Assembly: GCF_026013905.1 (NCBI RefSeq)
Contig: NZ_CP110257.1
Span: 992,001-1,056,000 of the forward strand
Direction: 5' to 3'
DNA: 64,000 nucleotides
Origin: Schlegelella aquatica
GTDB taxonomy: Bacteria > Pseudomonadota > Gammaproteobacteria > Burkholderiales > Burkholderiaceae_C
Positions within the stretch are counted from its first letter, which is position 1, and every line of letters begins with the position of its first letter. This document shows, piece after piece, positions 17,388 through 26,411 of this stretch. The notes under the pieces were generated by a model. The model was not told the origin of the DNA and did not search any database. It saw only the letters and a program-made list of their open reading frames with translations. Made by a program: the position numbers and the translations under genes.

Positions 17388-18142
17388 AAGCCGTGCAACG
17401 CCTGGAGCCCGAGTGGATCGCACCCGAGCCGCACCCCGAGCAGGGGGCGGTGCTGGTCGCCCTGATGGACGCCGAGGTGCGCTACGGCCGCAAGCTGGCC
17501 TTGCAGGGCGTCACCCTCGCCGTGTCGGACGGCGAACGCATCGCGCTGGTGGGCGCCAACGGCTCGGGCAAGAGCACGCTGCTGCGCGTGCTGCACGGTC
17601 TGGTGCCGCTGGCGGCGGGCCGGCGCGAAGTCCCTGCTGGCGCTGCGCGCCAGGCCATGGTGTTCCAGCGTCCGTTCGTGCTGCGCATGTCCGCGCTCGC
17701 CAATGTGGAGCTGGCGCTCGAGCTGGCTGGCGTCCCTGCGAGAGAGCGACGCCCGCGCGCGGCCGAGGCGCTGGCGCGCGTCGGGTTGTCCGAGCAGGCG
17801 CTGCGCAACGCACGGGTGCTGTCGGGCGGGCAGCAGCAGCGGCTGGCGCTGGCGCGGGCCTGGGCGCTGCGACCGCGGTTGCTGTTTCTCGACGAGCCGA
17901 CCGCGAGCCTGGACCCTACTGCCAAGCGAGAGGTCGAAGCCCTGGTGCACGAGTTCGCGCAGCAGGGGATCACGCTGGTGATGAGTTCGCACAACCTCGG
18001 ACAGGTGAAGCGCCTGGCCACCCGCGTGGTCTACCTGGAGGAGGGGCGCATCCTGGCCGACGTGCCCGTCCAGCACTTTTTCGACGGCCCTCTGCCTCGT
18101 GAGGCGGAGTCGTTCCTGAAGGGAGAACTGCCATGGCATTGA
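17384..18142 (+). CDS. tupC: Tungstate ABC transporter ATP-binding protein TupC
   Basis: A 252-residue ABC ATPase with Walker A GANGSGKSTLLR near residue 55, the signature LSGGQQQRLALARA, Walker B LLFLDEPTASLDP, and an H-loop in MSSHN. The GTG start at 17384 has a textbook AGGAGG seven bases upstream (17371-17376) and overlaps the tupB stop; an earlier GTG at 17378 is too close to that site. Its last ten bases overlap tupA. It powers import of tungstate through TupB. Confidence 0.92.
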   Translation: MKAVQRLEPEWIAPEPHPEQGAVLVALMDAEVRYGRKLALQGVTLAVSDGERIALVGANGSGKSTLLRVLHGLVPLAAGRREVPAGAARQAMVFQRPFVLRMSALANVELALELAGVPARERRPRAAEALARVGLSEQALRNARVLSGGQQQRLALARAWALRPRLLFLDEPTASLDPTAKREVEALVHEFAQQGITLVMSSHNLGQVKRLATRVVYLEEGRILADVPVQHFFDGPLPREAESFLKGELPWH

Positions 18143-18963
18143 CATCCCGCGCGCGTCGCTCGTTGCTGGCCCTTGCGGGGGCGGCGCTCCTCGGTTCGGG
18201 CGCGCACGCGCAGGACCGCTACATCGTCATGGCGTCGACCACGTCCACCGAGCAATCGGGACTGTTCTCGCACCTGCTGCCGGCTTTCAAGCAGGCGCGC
18301 GGCATCGACGTGCGCGTGGTCGCACTGGGCACCGGCCAGGCCCTCGACATGGCCCGCCGGGGCGATGCGGACGTGGTGTTCGTGCACGACCAGGCGGCCG
18401 AGGAGAAGTTCGTCGCCGAGGGCCACGGATTGAAGCGCTGGCCCGTCATGTACAACGACTTCGTGCTGATCGGGCCGAAGCAGGACCCAGCCGGCGTGCG
18501 CGGCAGGGACATCGTGGCCGCGTTGCAGAAGCTGGCGGCGGGCACCGCGCCCTTCGTCTCGCGCGGCGACAAGAGCGGCACCCATGCCGCCGAGCTTCGG
18601 TATTGGAAGCTCGCCGGCATCGAGACGCCCGCCGGGCGCGTGGCCGGCTACAAGGAGTGCGGCTGCGGGATGGGGCCGGCGCTCAACATCGCGGCTTCTT
18701 CCGGCGCCTACGTGCTGGCCGACCGCGGCACGTGGCTGTCCTTCAAGAACCGCGCGGACCTGGCTGTGCTGGTCGAGGGCGACAAGCGGCTCTTCAACCA
18801 GTATGGCCTGATCGTCGTGAATCCCGAGAAGCACCCGCACGTCAAGCGAGAACTTGCGCAAGCCTTCGTGGACTGGATCGTCTCGCCGCAAGGTCAAGCG
18901 ACGATCGCGTCGTACAGGATCGGCGGCGAGCAGCTCTTCTTCCCCAACGCGCAGGCGCAGTGA
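18133..18963 (+). CDS. tupA: Tungstate-binding periplasmic protein TupA
   Basis: A 276-residue periplasmic binding protein with a Sec signal peptide cut after about residue 26 (GSGAHAQ). It carries the TupA oxyanion motifs ASTTSTEQSGLF near the mature N-terminus and SRGDKSGTHAAE in the middle. These distinguish TupA from molybdate-type ModA and WtpA. It delivers tungstate with high affinity to TupBC. The order tupB-tupC-tupA, with overlaps at both junctions, marks one operon. A tungsten enzyme is encoded 2 kb downstream. Confidence 0.93.
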   Translation: MALTSRARRSLLALAGAALLGSGAHAQDRYIVMASTTSTEQSGLFSHLLPAFKQARGIDVRVVALGTGQALDMARRGDADVVFVHDQAAEEKFVAEGHGLKRWPVMYNDFVLIGPKQDPAGVRGRDIVAALQKLAAGTAPFVSRGDKSGTHAAELRYWKLAGIETPAGRVAGYKECGCGMGPALNIAASSGAYVLADRGTWLSFKNRADLAVLVEGDKRLFNQYGLIVVNPEKHPHVKRELAQAFVDWIVSPQGQATIASYRIGGEQLFFPNAQAQ

Positions 18964-19096
18964 AGGCCACGAGCCCGGGGTAAAGAGCTCGCCCCGCTGG
19001 CCCAGGCAGCGTTGTCGGGCCGAGCGGCCGGCGCCGTGGGCCGCGACCTGAGGCGCGCTGCGCTCTGCCAGCTGCGCGCGCTCTGCGTGGGGCGTC

Positions 19097-20356
19097 TCAA
19101 GGGGCCGCGGGCGGGGTCTTCGGGCCCTGGCGCAGCCGCCGCAACTTGCGATAGACGGTGTTGCGCCCGATGCCGAGCGCGCGGGCGGCTTGCGAGACGT
19201 TGCCTCCGCAGGCGGCCAGCGTGCGCTCGATGGCCTCGAGTTCGAGCCGTTCGAGCGTGCCGTGGCCGAGTGAGGGGGCCGTTTCGCTCGCCTCGGTAGA
19301 TGGCCCTTCTTTGGCGGCTGGCAGCGGCGCGGTGCTGCGCCTCGCGCCCGCCGGCTCCGGGCGCGCCTGCCCGGGCGCATCGACCGGCACCGGCGTGGCG
19401 GTCATCTCCTGCGCGACCGCCGCCGGCCACAGCGTGGGCCAGTGGAAGAACGCCCGGGCGTGGATGAGCCGCGTTTCACCCCGGCCGTCGGTCACTTCCA
19501 GGGCGATGGGCTGGTCGGCGTGGCGGCGGCAGTGGTCGGCCAGCTGGGGCAGGCTCACGCCGAACACGGATTCCAGGCCGCGGATGCGCAAGGCCGCCGG
19601 GCTCAGCCGCAGCTGGTCCAGCGCGCAACGGTTGGCGCCGAGAATGGCCCCTTCGGGGGAGACCGCCACCATGCCTTCCCGCACCGTCCCCAGCGCCTCG
19701 GGCCGGGCCGCGAAGTGCAGCCTCAGGCCGTGGCGGAAGCGGTCGCTGAACCACTGGTTCTCGATCAAGCGCGCCGACATGGCCACCATGGCGAGCGTGT
19801 GCGGATGGTAAGAGCGCTGGTGCCCGGTCACGTCCAGCACGCCGAGCACCCGGCCGGCGTGGTCGAAGATGGGGGCTGCCGAGCAGGTCAGGAAACGGTT
19901 CGCCCGCACGTAGTGCTCGCCGCCATGCACGACCGTCGGGGCCTCGTCGTACAGGGCCGTGCCGATGGCGTTGGTTCCCTTGGCGGCTTCCGACCAGTTC
20001 ACCCCGGGCGCGAGCGCGATCTGCTGCGCGCGCTCCATGAAGTGGTCGTCTCCGATGCTGTGCAAGATGGTGCCTTGGGTGTCCGTGAGCACGACGATGC
20101 TGCGGGTCGAGACGATCTGCTCGAACAGCATTTCCATGATGGGCGCGGCGTGTTCGCACAGACGGCGGTTGAGCTCGCGCATCTGCTGCAGCCGCACGGG
20201 CGAGACAGGACTCAGGTCGGGCAGGCGGTCTTCTTCGACGCCCATGGCGCGGCAGCGATCGTGCGATTGGGCGATCGAGCTGCCGTGCTCGGGGCCGAGC
20301 ACGACCGGCACAGCCGGCGCCGCGGCGCGGTCGGTAGGGCGAAGGGACGCGGGCAT
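19097..20356 (-). CDS. AcoR-like regulator (GAF-PAS-Fis HTH) without the AAA+ domain
   Basis: A 419-residue regulator built like AcoR but missing its centre. Residues about 55-225 are a GAF-type sensor (WSEAAKGTNAIGTALYDE, HYVRANRFLTCSAAPIFD). A PAS-like segment follows to about 290, then a Pro/Ala-rich linker. A Fis-type HTH lies at the C-terminus (GGNVSQAARALGIGRNTVYRKL). Relatives of this type have a sigma-54 AAA+ ATPase domain between sensor and HTH; no Walker A or GAFTGA motif is present. ATG 20356 has GGAGAG upstream. Being divergent from the aldehyde oxidoreductase operon, it probably controls that operon. Confidence 0.88.
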   Translation of the reverse strand: MPASLRPTDRAAAPAVPVVLGPEHGSSIAQSHDRCRAMGVEEDRLPDLSPVSPVRLQQMRELNRRLCEHAAPIMEMLFEQIVSTRSIVVLTDTQGTILHSIGDDHFMERAQQIALAPGVNWSEAAKGTNAIGTALYDEAPTVVHGGEHYVRANRFLTCSAAPIFDHAGRVLGVLDVTGHQRSYHPHTLAMVAMSARLIENQWFSDRFRHGLRLHFAARPEALGTVREGMVAVSPEGAILGANRCALDQLRLSPAALRIRGLESVFGVSLPQLADHCRRHADQPIALEVTDGRGETRLIHARAFFHWPTLWPAAVAQEMTATPVPVDAPGQARPEPAGARRSTAPLPAAKEGPSTEASETAPSLGHGTLERLELEAIERTLAACGGNVSQAARALGIGRNTVYRKLRRLRQGPKTPPAAP

Positions 20357-20673
20357 GAGGGCTACTCTCCAAGGGGCACGCCGACGCTGGCACCCGGGCC
20401 GGTCGAAAGGAGGTTCGACGGCAAGAAAGGGCGGCCACCGCCAAGCCACGAGCCACTATGCGCCTTGGGACGGGCGGGGCGCAACCTCGGGCGTGTGTGG
20501 AGGCGGGCCTGGCCCGAAGGGCGCTGTTCCACGCTGGCGCAGAGGCGGCCTTTCTCCCTGGCCGTTCTAGGGGTTAGGCCTAGGTAGGCAGGCGGGTGGC
20601 CCTAGGCACAACATTTCATAGGTCCTGGGCCGGGCGTGCCCGGCAGCCTCTTCAGCCAACCGAAAGGTGAGCC
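20357..20673. promoter_or_regulatory. 317-bp divergent control region before the aldehyde oxidoreductase operon
   Basis: No gene is seen here. The part nearest aorA holds repeated TAGG elements, including an inverted pair GCCTAGG (20578-20584) and CCTAGGC (20601-20607) spaced 16 bp, plus AGGCACAACATTTCA, a poor match to a -24/-12 promoter. These are the likely sites for the GAF/Fis regulator and for operon transcription. Functional assignment is inference. Confidence 0.45.
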
Positions 20674-21147
20674 ATGCAGAAAGTCCTGCACATCAACCCC
20701 GACAAATGCACCGGATGCCTGCAATGCGAGATGGCATGCAGCTACGAGAACTACGGGGTGTTCGCGACGGCGAAGTCGCGCATCAAGGTGTTCGACTTCC
20801 ACGACACCGGGCGCAAGGTGCCCTACACCTGCACCCAATGCGACGAGGCTTGGTGTCTGCATGCCTGCCCGGTGGAGGCGATCACGATGGACAAGCTGAC
20901 CGGCGCCAAGGTGGTGAGCGAGTCGACCTGCGTGGGCTGCAAGGTGTGCACCATCGCCTGCCCGTTCGGCACGATCAACTACGTGCAGGAGACCGGCAAG
21001 GTGCAGAAGTGCGACCTGTGCGGCGGCGAACCTGCCTGCGCGCAGGCGTGCCCCACCACGGCCATCACTTACGTGGATGCCAACTGGACGGGCCTGGAGC
21101 GCATGCGCACCTGGGCCGACAAGCTGGGCAACCAGGCCGCCGCCTGA
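20674..21147 (+). CDS. aorA: AOR electron-transfer subunit with four [4Fe-4S] clusters
   Basis: A 157-residue ferredoxin-like protein with sixteen cysteines in four groups: CTGCLQCEMAC, CTQCDEAWCLHACP, CVGCKVCTIACP and CDLCGGEPACAQACP. Each pair of groups can hold two [4Fe-4S] clusters, as in DMSO-reductase-type electron-transfer subunits. It is first in an operon with the tungsten subunit and an FAD subunit, matching the AorABC complex known from Aromatoleum aromaticum. There the small subunit carries electrons between them. AAGGTGA precedes the ATG. It has no signal peptide, so it is cytoplasmic. Confidence 0.92.
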   Translation: MQKVLHINPDKCTGCLQCEMACSYENYGVFATAKSRIKVFDFHDTGRKVPYTCTQCDEAWCLHACPVEAITMDKLTGAKVVSESTCVGCKVCTIACPFGTINYVQETGKVQKCDLCGGEPACAQACPTTAITYVDANWTGLERMRTWADKLGNQAAA

Positions 21148-21182
21148 GCCGCTCGCGCTGCACACACGACGAGGAGAGCACC

Positions 21183-23030
21183 ATGTCCTGGGCTGGCAAG
21201 ATCCTGCGCGTCAATCTCACCACCGGCGAGGTTCGTTCCGAGCCGCTCAACATGGACTGGGCCCGCGCCTACCTCGGCTCGCGGGGCCTGGCCACCAAGT
21301 ACCTGACCAGCGAGATCGACCCGACGGTCGATCCCTTGTCGCCGGCCAACAAGATCATCTGGGCGACGGGTCCCCTGACCGGCACGATGGCCTCGACCGG
21401 CGGGCGCTACACCGTCGTCACGAAGGGGCCGCTGACCGGTGCGATCGCCTGCTCCAACTCGGGCGGCTACTGGGGCGCCGAGCTCAAGATGGCCGGGTGG
21501 GACATGATCATCTTCGAGGGCCGCTCGCCCCGGCCGGTGTACCTGTATGTCGAGAACGACCGTGCCGAACTGCGCGATGCCGCTCACCTGTGGGGCAAGT
21601 CGGTCTGGCACACGGAAGCGACCCTCAAGGCCCAACACCAGGACCCGCTGATCCGCGTCTCGAGCATCGGCACCGCCGGGGAGAACGGCGTGCTGTTCGC
21701 TGCGGTGGTCAACGACCTCCACCGCGCCGCCGGGCGCTCCGGCGTGGGTGCGGTGATGGGGTCCAAGAACCTCAAGGCGATCGCGGTGCGGGGCACGCTG
21801 GGGGTGGGCAACATCGCCGATCCCAAGGCGTTCCTGCAGATCACGGCCGAGAAGAAGAAGGTGCTGGCCGACAACGCCGTCACGGGGCAGGGGCTGCCGA
21901 AGTTCGGCACCCAGGTGCTGATGAACGTGATCAACGAGGTCGGCGCCTTGCCCACGCGCAACCACCGCGACAGCCAGTTCGAGGGCGCCAAGGACATCTC
22001 CGCCGAGGCCATGGCGACGCCGCGCGCGAGCGACGGCAAGCCGCAGCTCGTCACCAACCAGGCGTGCTTCGGCTGCACCATCGCCTGCGGGCGCGTCAGC
22101 AAGATCGACCAGACGCACTTCACCGTCGAGAACAAGCCGCAGTACTGGGGGGCGTCGGGCGGGCTGGAGTACGAGGCGGCTTGGGCGCTGGGGGCGGCCA
22201 ACGGCGTCAACGACCTGGAGGCGCTGCAGTACGCCAACCTGATCTGCAACGAGCAGGGGATGGACCCGATCTCCTTCGGCGCGACGGTGGGCGCGGTGAT
22301 GGAGCTGTACGAGATGGGCGTGCTCACGAAGGAGCAACTCCGCATCGAGGCGCCTTTCGGCTCGGCCAAGGCCTTGGCCTATTTCGCCGACATCACCGCC
22401 CGCGGCGAAGGTTTCGGCAAGGAGATCGGCCTGGGCAGCAAGCGGCTGTGCGAGAAGTACGGGCACCCCGAGCTGTCGATGAGCGTCAAAGGCCAGGAGT
22501 TCCCGGCCTACGACGCCCGCGGGATCCAGGGCATGGGCTTGACCTACGCAACCTCCAACCGCGGTGCCTGCCACCTGCGCAGCTACACCGTGGCCTCGGA
22601 GATCCTCGGCATCCCGGTCAAGACCGACCCGCACACCGCCGAGGGCAAGCCCGAGCTCGTCAAGGCCTTCCAGGACGCCACCGCGGTGTTCGATTCGGCC
22701 GGCATCTGCATCTTCACCAGCTTCGCCTGGGGGCTGGCCGACGTGCAGCCGCAGGTGGCCGCCGCCTGCGGTGCCGAATTCACGCTCGAAAACCTCTCGA
22801 CCATCGGCGAGCGGATCTGGAACCTGGAGCGCGACTTCAACAACCGCGCGGGCTTCAGCGCCAAGGACGACACGCTGCCCAAGCGTCTGCTGACCGAAGG
22901 CGCGCGCACGGGGCCGGCCAAGGGGCTCACCAGCAAGTTGGGCGAGATGCTGCCGCACTACTACGAGATCCGCGGCTGGGACGCGAACGGCCAGCTCAAG
23001 CCGGAGACGCGCGAACGGCTGGGCCTCTGA
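21183..23030 (+). CDS. aorB: Tungsten aldehyde:ferredoxin oxidoreductase, catalytic subunit
   Basis: A 615-residue AOR-family protein. The N-terminal tungstopterin domain opens with GKILRVNLTTGEV and contains ATGPLTGTMASTGGRYTV and SNSGGYWGAELKMAG. A [4Fe-4S] cluster is bound by C-x2-C-x3-C in QACFGCTIACG near residue 300 plus a late Cys in DSAGICIFTSF. AOR oxidises aldehydes to acids, and some members also reduce acids. ATG 21183 follows GAGGAGAG. The open frame upstream is aorA in another phase. Tungstate import by TupBCA next door fits the metal. Confidence 0.94.
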   Translation: MSWAGKILRVNLTTGEVRSEPLNMDWARAYLGSRGLATKYLTSEIDPTVDPLSPANKIIWATGPLTGTMASTGGRYTVVTKGPLTGAIACSNSGGYWGAELKMAGWDMIIFEGRSPRPVYLYVENDRAELRDAAHLWGKSVWHTEATLKAQHQDPLIRVSSIGTAGENGVLFAAVVNDLHRAAGRSGVGAVMGSKNLKAIAVRGTLGVGNIADPKAFLQITAEKKKVLADNAVTGQGLPKFGTQVLMNVINEVGALPTRNHRDSQFEGAKDISAEAMATPRASDGKPQLVTNQACFGCTIACGRVSKIDQTHFTVENKPQYWGASGGLEYEAAWALGAANGVNDLEALQYANLICNEQGMDPISFGATVGAVMELYEMGVLTKEQLRIEAPFGSAKALAYFADITARGEGFGKEIGLGSKRLCEKYGHPELSMSVKGQEFPAYDARGIQGMGLTYATSNRGACHLRSYTVASEILGIPVKTDPHTAEGKPELVKAFQDATAVFDSAGICIFTSFAWGLADVQPQVAAACGAEFTLENLSTIGERIWNLERDFNNRAGFSAKDDTLPKRLLTEGARTGPAKGLTSKLGEMLPHYYEIRGWDANGQLKPETRERLGL

Positions 23031-23045
23031 GGCGAGGGTGTCGAG

Positions 23046-24323
23046 ATGAGACGCCACCTCATCCTCGGGGCCGGGCCGGCCGGCGTGATCGCCGCCGAGA
23101 CGCTTCGCAAGCACGCGCCCGGCGACCAGATCGTGATCGTGGGCGACGAGCCCGAGCCCCCGTACTCGCGCATGGCCATCCCGTACCTGCTCGTCGGCCA
23201 GATCGACGAGCGGGGCACCTACCTGCGCAAGGACGCGGCGCACTTCGAGCGGCTGGGGGTGGTGCTGCGGCGCGGGCGGGCGGTGCGGGTCGATGCGGCG
23301 CAGCGCCAGGTGGTGCTCGATGACGGCTCGGCGCTGCCTTTCGACACGCTGCTGCTGGCCACCGGCTCCAAGCCGGTCCACCCGCCGATCCCGGGCATGG
23401 ACTTGCCGCACGTGCACACCTGCTGGACGCTGGAAGACGCGCGCCACATCCAGCGGCTCGCGCAGCCGGGCGCCCGCGTGCTGCAGATGGGCGCCGGCTT
23501 CATCGGCTGCATCATCATGGAGGCGCTGGCCGCGCGCGGCGTGCAGCTCACCGTGGTCGAGATGGGGGACCGCATGGTGCCCCGCATGATGGGCCCGACC
23601 GCGGGCGGCATGATCAAGTCCTGGTGCGAAGGCAAGGGCGTGCGCGTCTACACAGGCACCCGCGTCGAGGCCGTGGATGCGGGCACGCCGCTGTCGGTGC
23701 GGCTGTCCAACGGCGAGCGCCTGAGCGTGGACCTGCTCATCAGCGCAACGGGCGTGAAGCCCGACATCGCCTTCCTGGAGAACTCCGGCATCCGCTGCCT
23801 GCAAGGCGTGCTCACGGACGAGCACATGCAGACGAACGTGCCGGGGGTGTATGCCGCGGGCGACTGCGCAGAGGCGTTCGACGTGGCGAGCGGGCGCACC
23901 ATCGTGAGCGCCATTCAGCCCAATGCGGCGGACCAGGCCTATGTGGCCGCGCTCAACATGGCCGCGCTCGATGCACGCCGCCCACGGGCCGTGCTGCGCG
24001 GGGTCACCCAGATCAACGTGCTCGACACGCTGGGGCTCGTGAGCGCGAGCTTCGGCGACTGGCAAGGCGTGCCGGGCGGGCAGCATGTGGAGCTCACCGA
24101 CCGCGAGCGCCATCGGCACCTCAGCCTTCAGTTCGACGGCGACCGGCTGGTCGGTTGCAACAGCGTCGGCTGGACGCAGCATGTGGGCGTGATGCGCGGC
24201 CTGGTCGAGGGCCGCGTTCCGCTGGGCCCCTGGAAAGACCGGCTGCTCGAAGACCCGACGCGGTTGATGGAGGCGTACCTGGCCCGCGCTCAGGCGCAGG
24301 ACCGGCGCGCCGTCTTGCAATGA
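23046..24323 (+). CDS. aorC: AOR FAD/NAD(P)-dependent oxidoreductase subunit
   Basis: A 425-residue flavoprotein of the pyridine nucleotide-disulfide oxidoreductase fold. The FAD dinucleotide motif LILGAGPAGVIAAE is at residue 5; the second (NAD) motif is VLQMGAGFIGCIIMEAL near residue 150. VYAAGDCAEAFDVASG near residue 280 is the C-terminal FAD contact. There is no redox disulfide. In an AOR operon it should accept electrons from the Fe-S subunit and reduce NAD+. The stop overlaps the start of the MoaD-like gene (ATGA). Confidence 0.9.
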   Translation: MRRHLILGAGPAGVIAAETLRKHAPGDQIVIVGDEPEPPYSRMAIPYLLVGQIDERGTYLRKDAAHFERLGVVLRRGRAVRVDAAQRQVVLDDGSALPFDTLLLATGSKPVHPPIPGMDLPHVHTCWTLEDARHIQRLAQPGARVLQMGAGFIGCIIMEALAARGVQLTVVEMGDRMVPRMMGPTAGGMIKSWCEGKGVRVYTGTRVEAVDAGTPLSVRLSNGERLSVDLLISATGVKPDIAFLENSGIRCLQGVLTDEHMQTNVPGVYAAGDCAEAFDVASGRTIVSAIQPNAADQAYVAALNMAALDARRPRAVLRGVTQINVLDTLGLVSASFGDWQGVPGGQHVELTDRERHRHLSLQFDGDRLVGCNSVGWTQHVGVMRGLVEGRVPLGPWKDRLLEDPTRLMEAYLARAQAQDRRAVLQ

Positions 24324-24574
24324 AGATCACCTTCAAGCTCTACGCGACCCTTGCGGATCACCTCCCTCCCGAAGCGCGCCGCACCAACCAGGTCCAACTG
24401 GAGGTGGAGGACGGCGCCACGATCGACCAGGTCACCGCGCCGTTCGGGCTGCCTCCGAAGCTCGTGCACTTGGTGCTGGTGAACGGCCACTACGTTGCGC
24501 CTCAGGATCGCGGGCAGCACCGGCTGCGCGAGGGCGACGTGCTGGCGATCTGGCCCCCGATCGCCGGGGGCTGA
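24320..24574 (+). CDS. MoaD/ThiS-family ubiquitin-like sulfur carrier
   Basis: An 84-residue beta-grasp protein that begins KITFKLYATLADHL and ends IWPPIAGG; the C-terminal Gly-Gly is the site of adenylation and thiocarboxylation. MoaD supplies the dithiolene sulfur of molybdopterin, the pterin that also holds tungsten. Its ATGA overlap with aorC means it is coupled to the AOR genes. It is probably a dedicated carrier for making or loading the tungsten cofactor of AOR, in addition to a housekeeping MoaD elsewhere (inference). Confidence 0.88.
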   Translation: MKITFKLYATLADHLPPEARRTNQVQLEVEDGATIDQVTAPFGLPPKLVHLVLVNGHYVAPQDRGQHRLREGDVLAIWPPIAGG

Positions 24575-24607
24575 CAGGCACCGACCACCGCTCGAGGCAC
24601 CCGGCCG

Positions 24608-24907
24608 ATGCTGCTGCACTACCCGCCGGCCTTCGAGCGCGACATGGGGTGCAGCGAGGCGCAGTGGTTGCAATGGCTGCCGGGCGCGGTGGGTGCCTGC
24701 GAACTGCGGCTCGGCCCGGGCAGGGCCGAGGTCGTCCTGCCCGAAGGGATGCTGCACCTCGTGTGGCGGCCAGCCGAGCCGCGCGCCGTGGGCCTCGTGC
24801 GGCTGCCCCGCCTGCTGGTGAGCTTCAGGTTCGAGGGGGCAGACGCATCGACCCGCCTGCGCTTCATGCGGTACTTCGACCTCTACATGCAGCGGGGAGG
24901 GGGCTGA
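24608..24907 (+). CDS. Conserved-looking 99-aa protein at the end of the AOR operon, function unknown
   Basis: I do not recognise this family. It is 99 residues with no signal peptide or membrane segment and is rich in Leu, Arg and Trp. It has two LxWxP-like stretches (WLQWLPGAVGACELRLG and LHLVWRPAEPRAVGL) and a basic-aromatic end (LRFMRYFDLYMQRGGG). Codon use matches its neighbours. It lies 33 bp after the MoaD-like gene on the same strand and before a stem-loop, so it is the last operon gene and may be a cofactor-insertion or maturation factor for AOR. Confidence 0.65.
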   Translation: MLLHYPPAFERDMGCSEAQWLQWLPGAVGACELRLGPGRAEVVLPEGMLHLVWRPAEPRAVGLVRLPRLLVSFRFEGADASTRLRFMRYFDLYMQRGGG

Positions 24908-24927
24908 GCGCCCCTTGGCGGGCGCTC
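24906..24927. terminator. Stem-loop at the end of the AOR operon, shared with gdhA
   Basis: An 8-bp perfect stem (GAGCGCCC / GGGCGCTC, 6-nt loop) overlaps the stop codon of the 99-aa gene and precedes the convergent gdhA stop at 24943. It has no T-run, so it may need Rho or serve mainly as an mRNA end. Confidence 0.5.
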
Positions 24928-24942
24928 GGCGTGGCAGGCCGT

Positions 24943-26211
<1,269 letters not shown>

Positions 26212-26316
26212 ACGGATTCCTTTCGTGAAAGATTCATGCGGGCTGGCCCTCCTCTTGAAAGTGGCCAGGAGCGCAACCGAACTGTAGGACGCGCCGCGTG
26301 GGCGTGGACGCCGGAG

Positions 26317-26335
26317 TTATGCATCTTGTGCATAA
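26317..26335 (-). promoter_or_regulatory. Candidate operator upstream of gdhA
   Basis: TTATGCA-N5-TGCATAA is a perfect 7-bp inverted repeat containing ATGCA-N5-TGCAT, which fits the T-N11-A pattern of LysR-type regulators. It stands in the 200-bp gap between topoisomerase IB and gdhA, both on the minus strand. No LysR gene is adjacent, so the regulator is unknown. Confidence 0.5.
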
Positions 26336-26411
26336 AGACGGGCCGACCTGCAAATAGCCCGACGGCGCACGCCTGTGCAAGGAGCAGGACGCCCCAATGC
26401 CTCCCGGGACT

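Noticed and set aside
16674..18963. Molybdate or phosphate ABC transporter
   Set aside because: The binding protein has the TupA pair of motifs (TTSTEQSGLF and RGDKSGTH), and a tungsten enzyme operon is close by.
20600..20625. A sigma-54 promoter before aorA
   Set aside because: The -12 element is TTCAT rather than TTGCW and the adjacent regulator lacks the AAA+ domain, so the evidence is too weak.
21069..24320. A 1083-codon minus-strand frame across the AOR operon
   Set aside because: Its composition (His/Arg/Val/Leu) is that of an antisense frame, and the plus strand carries four genes with catalytic motifs.
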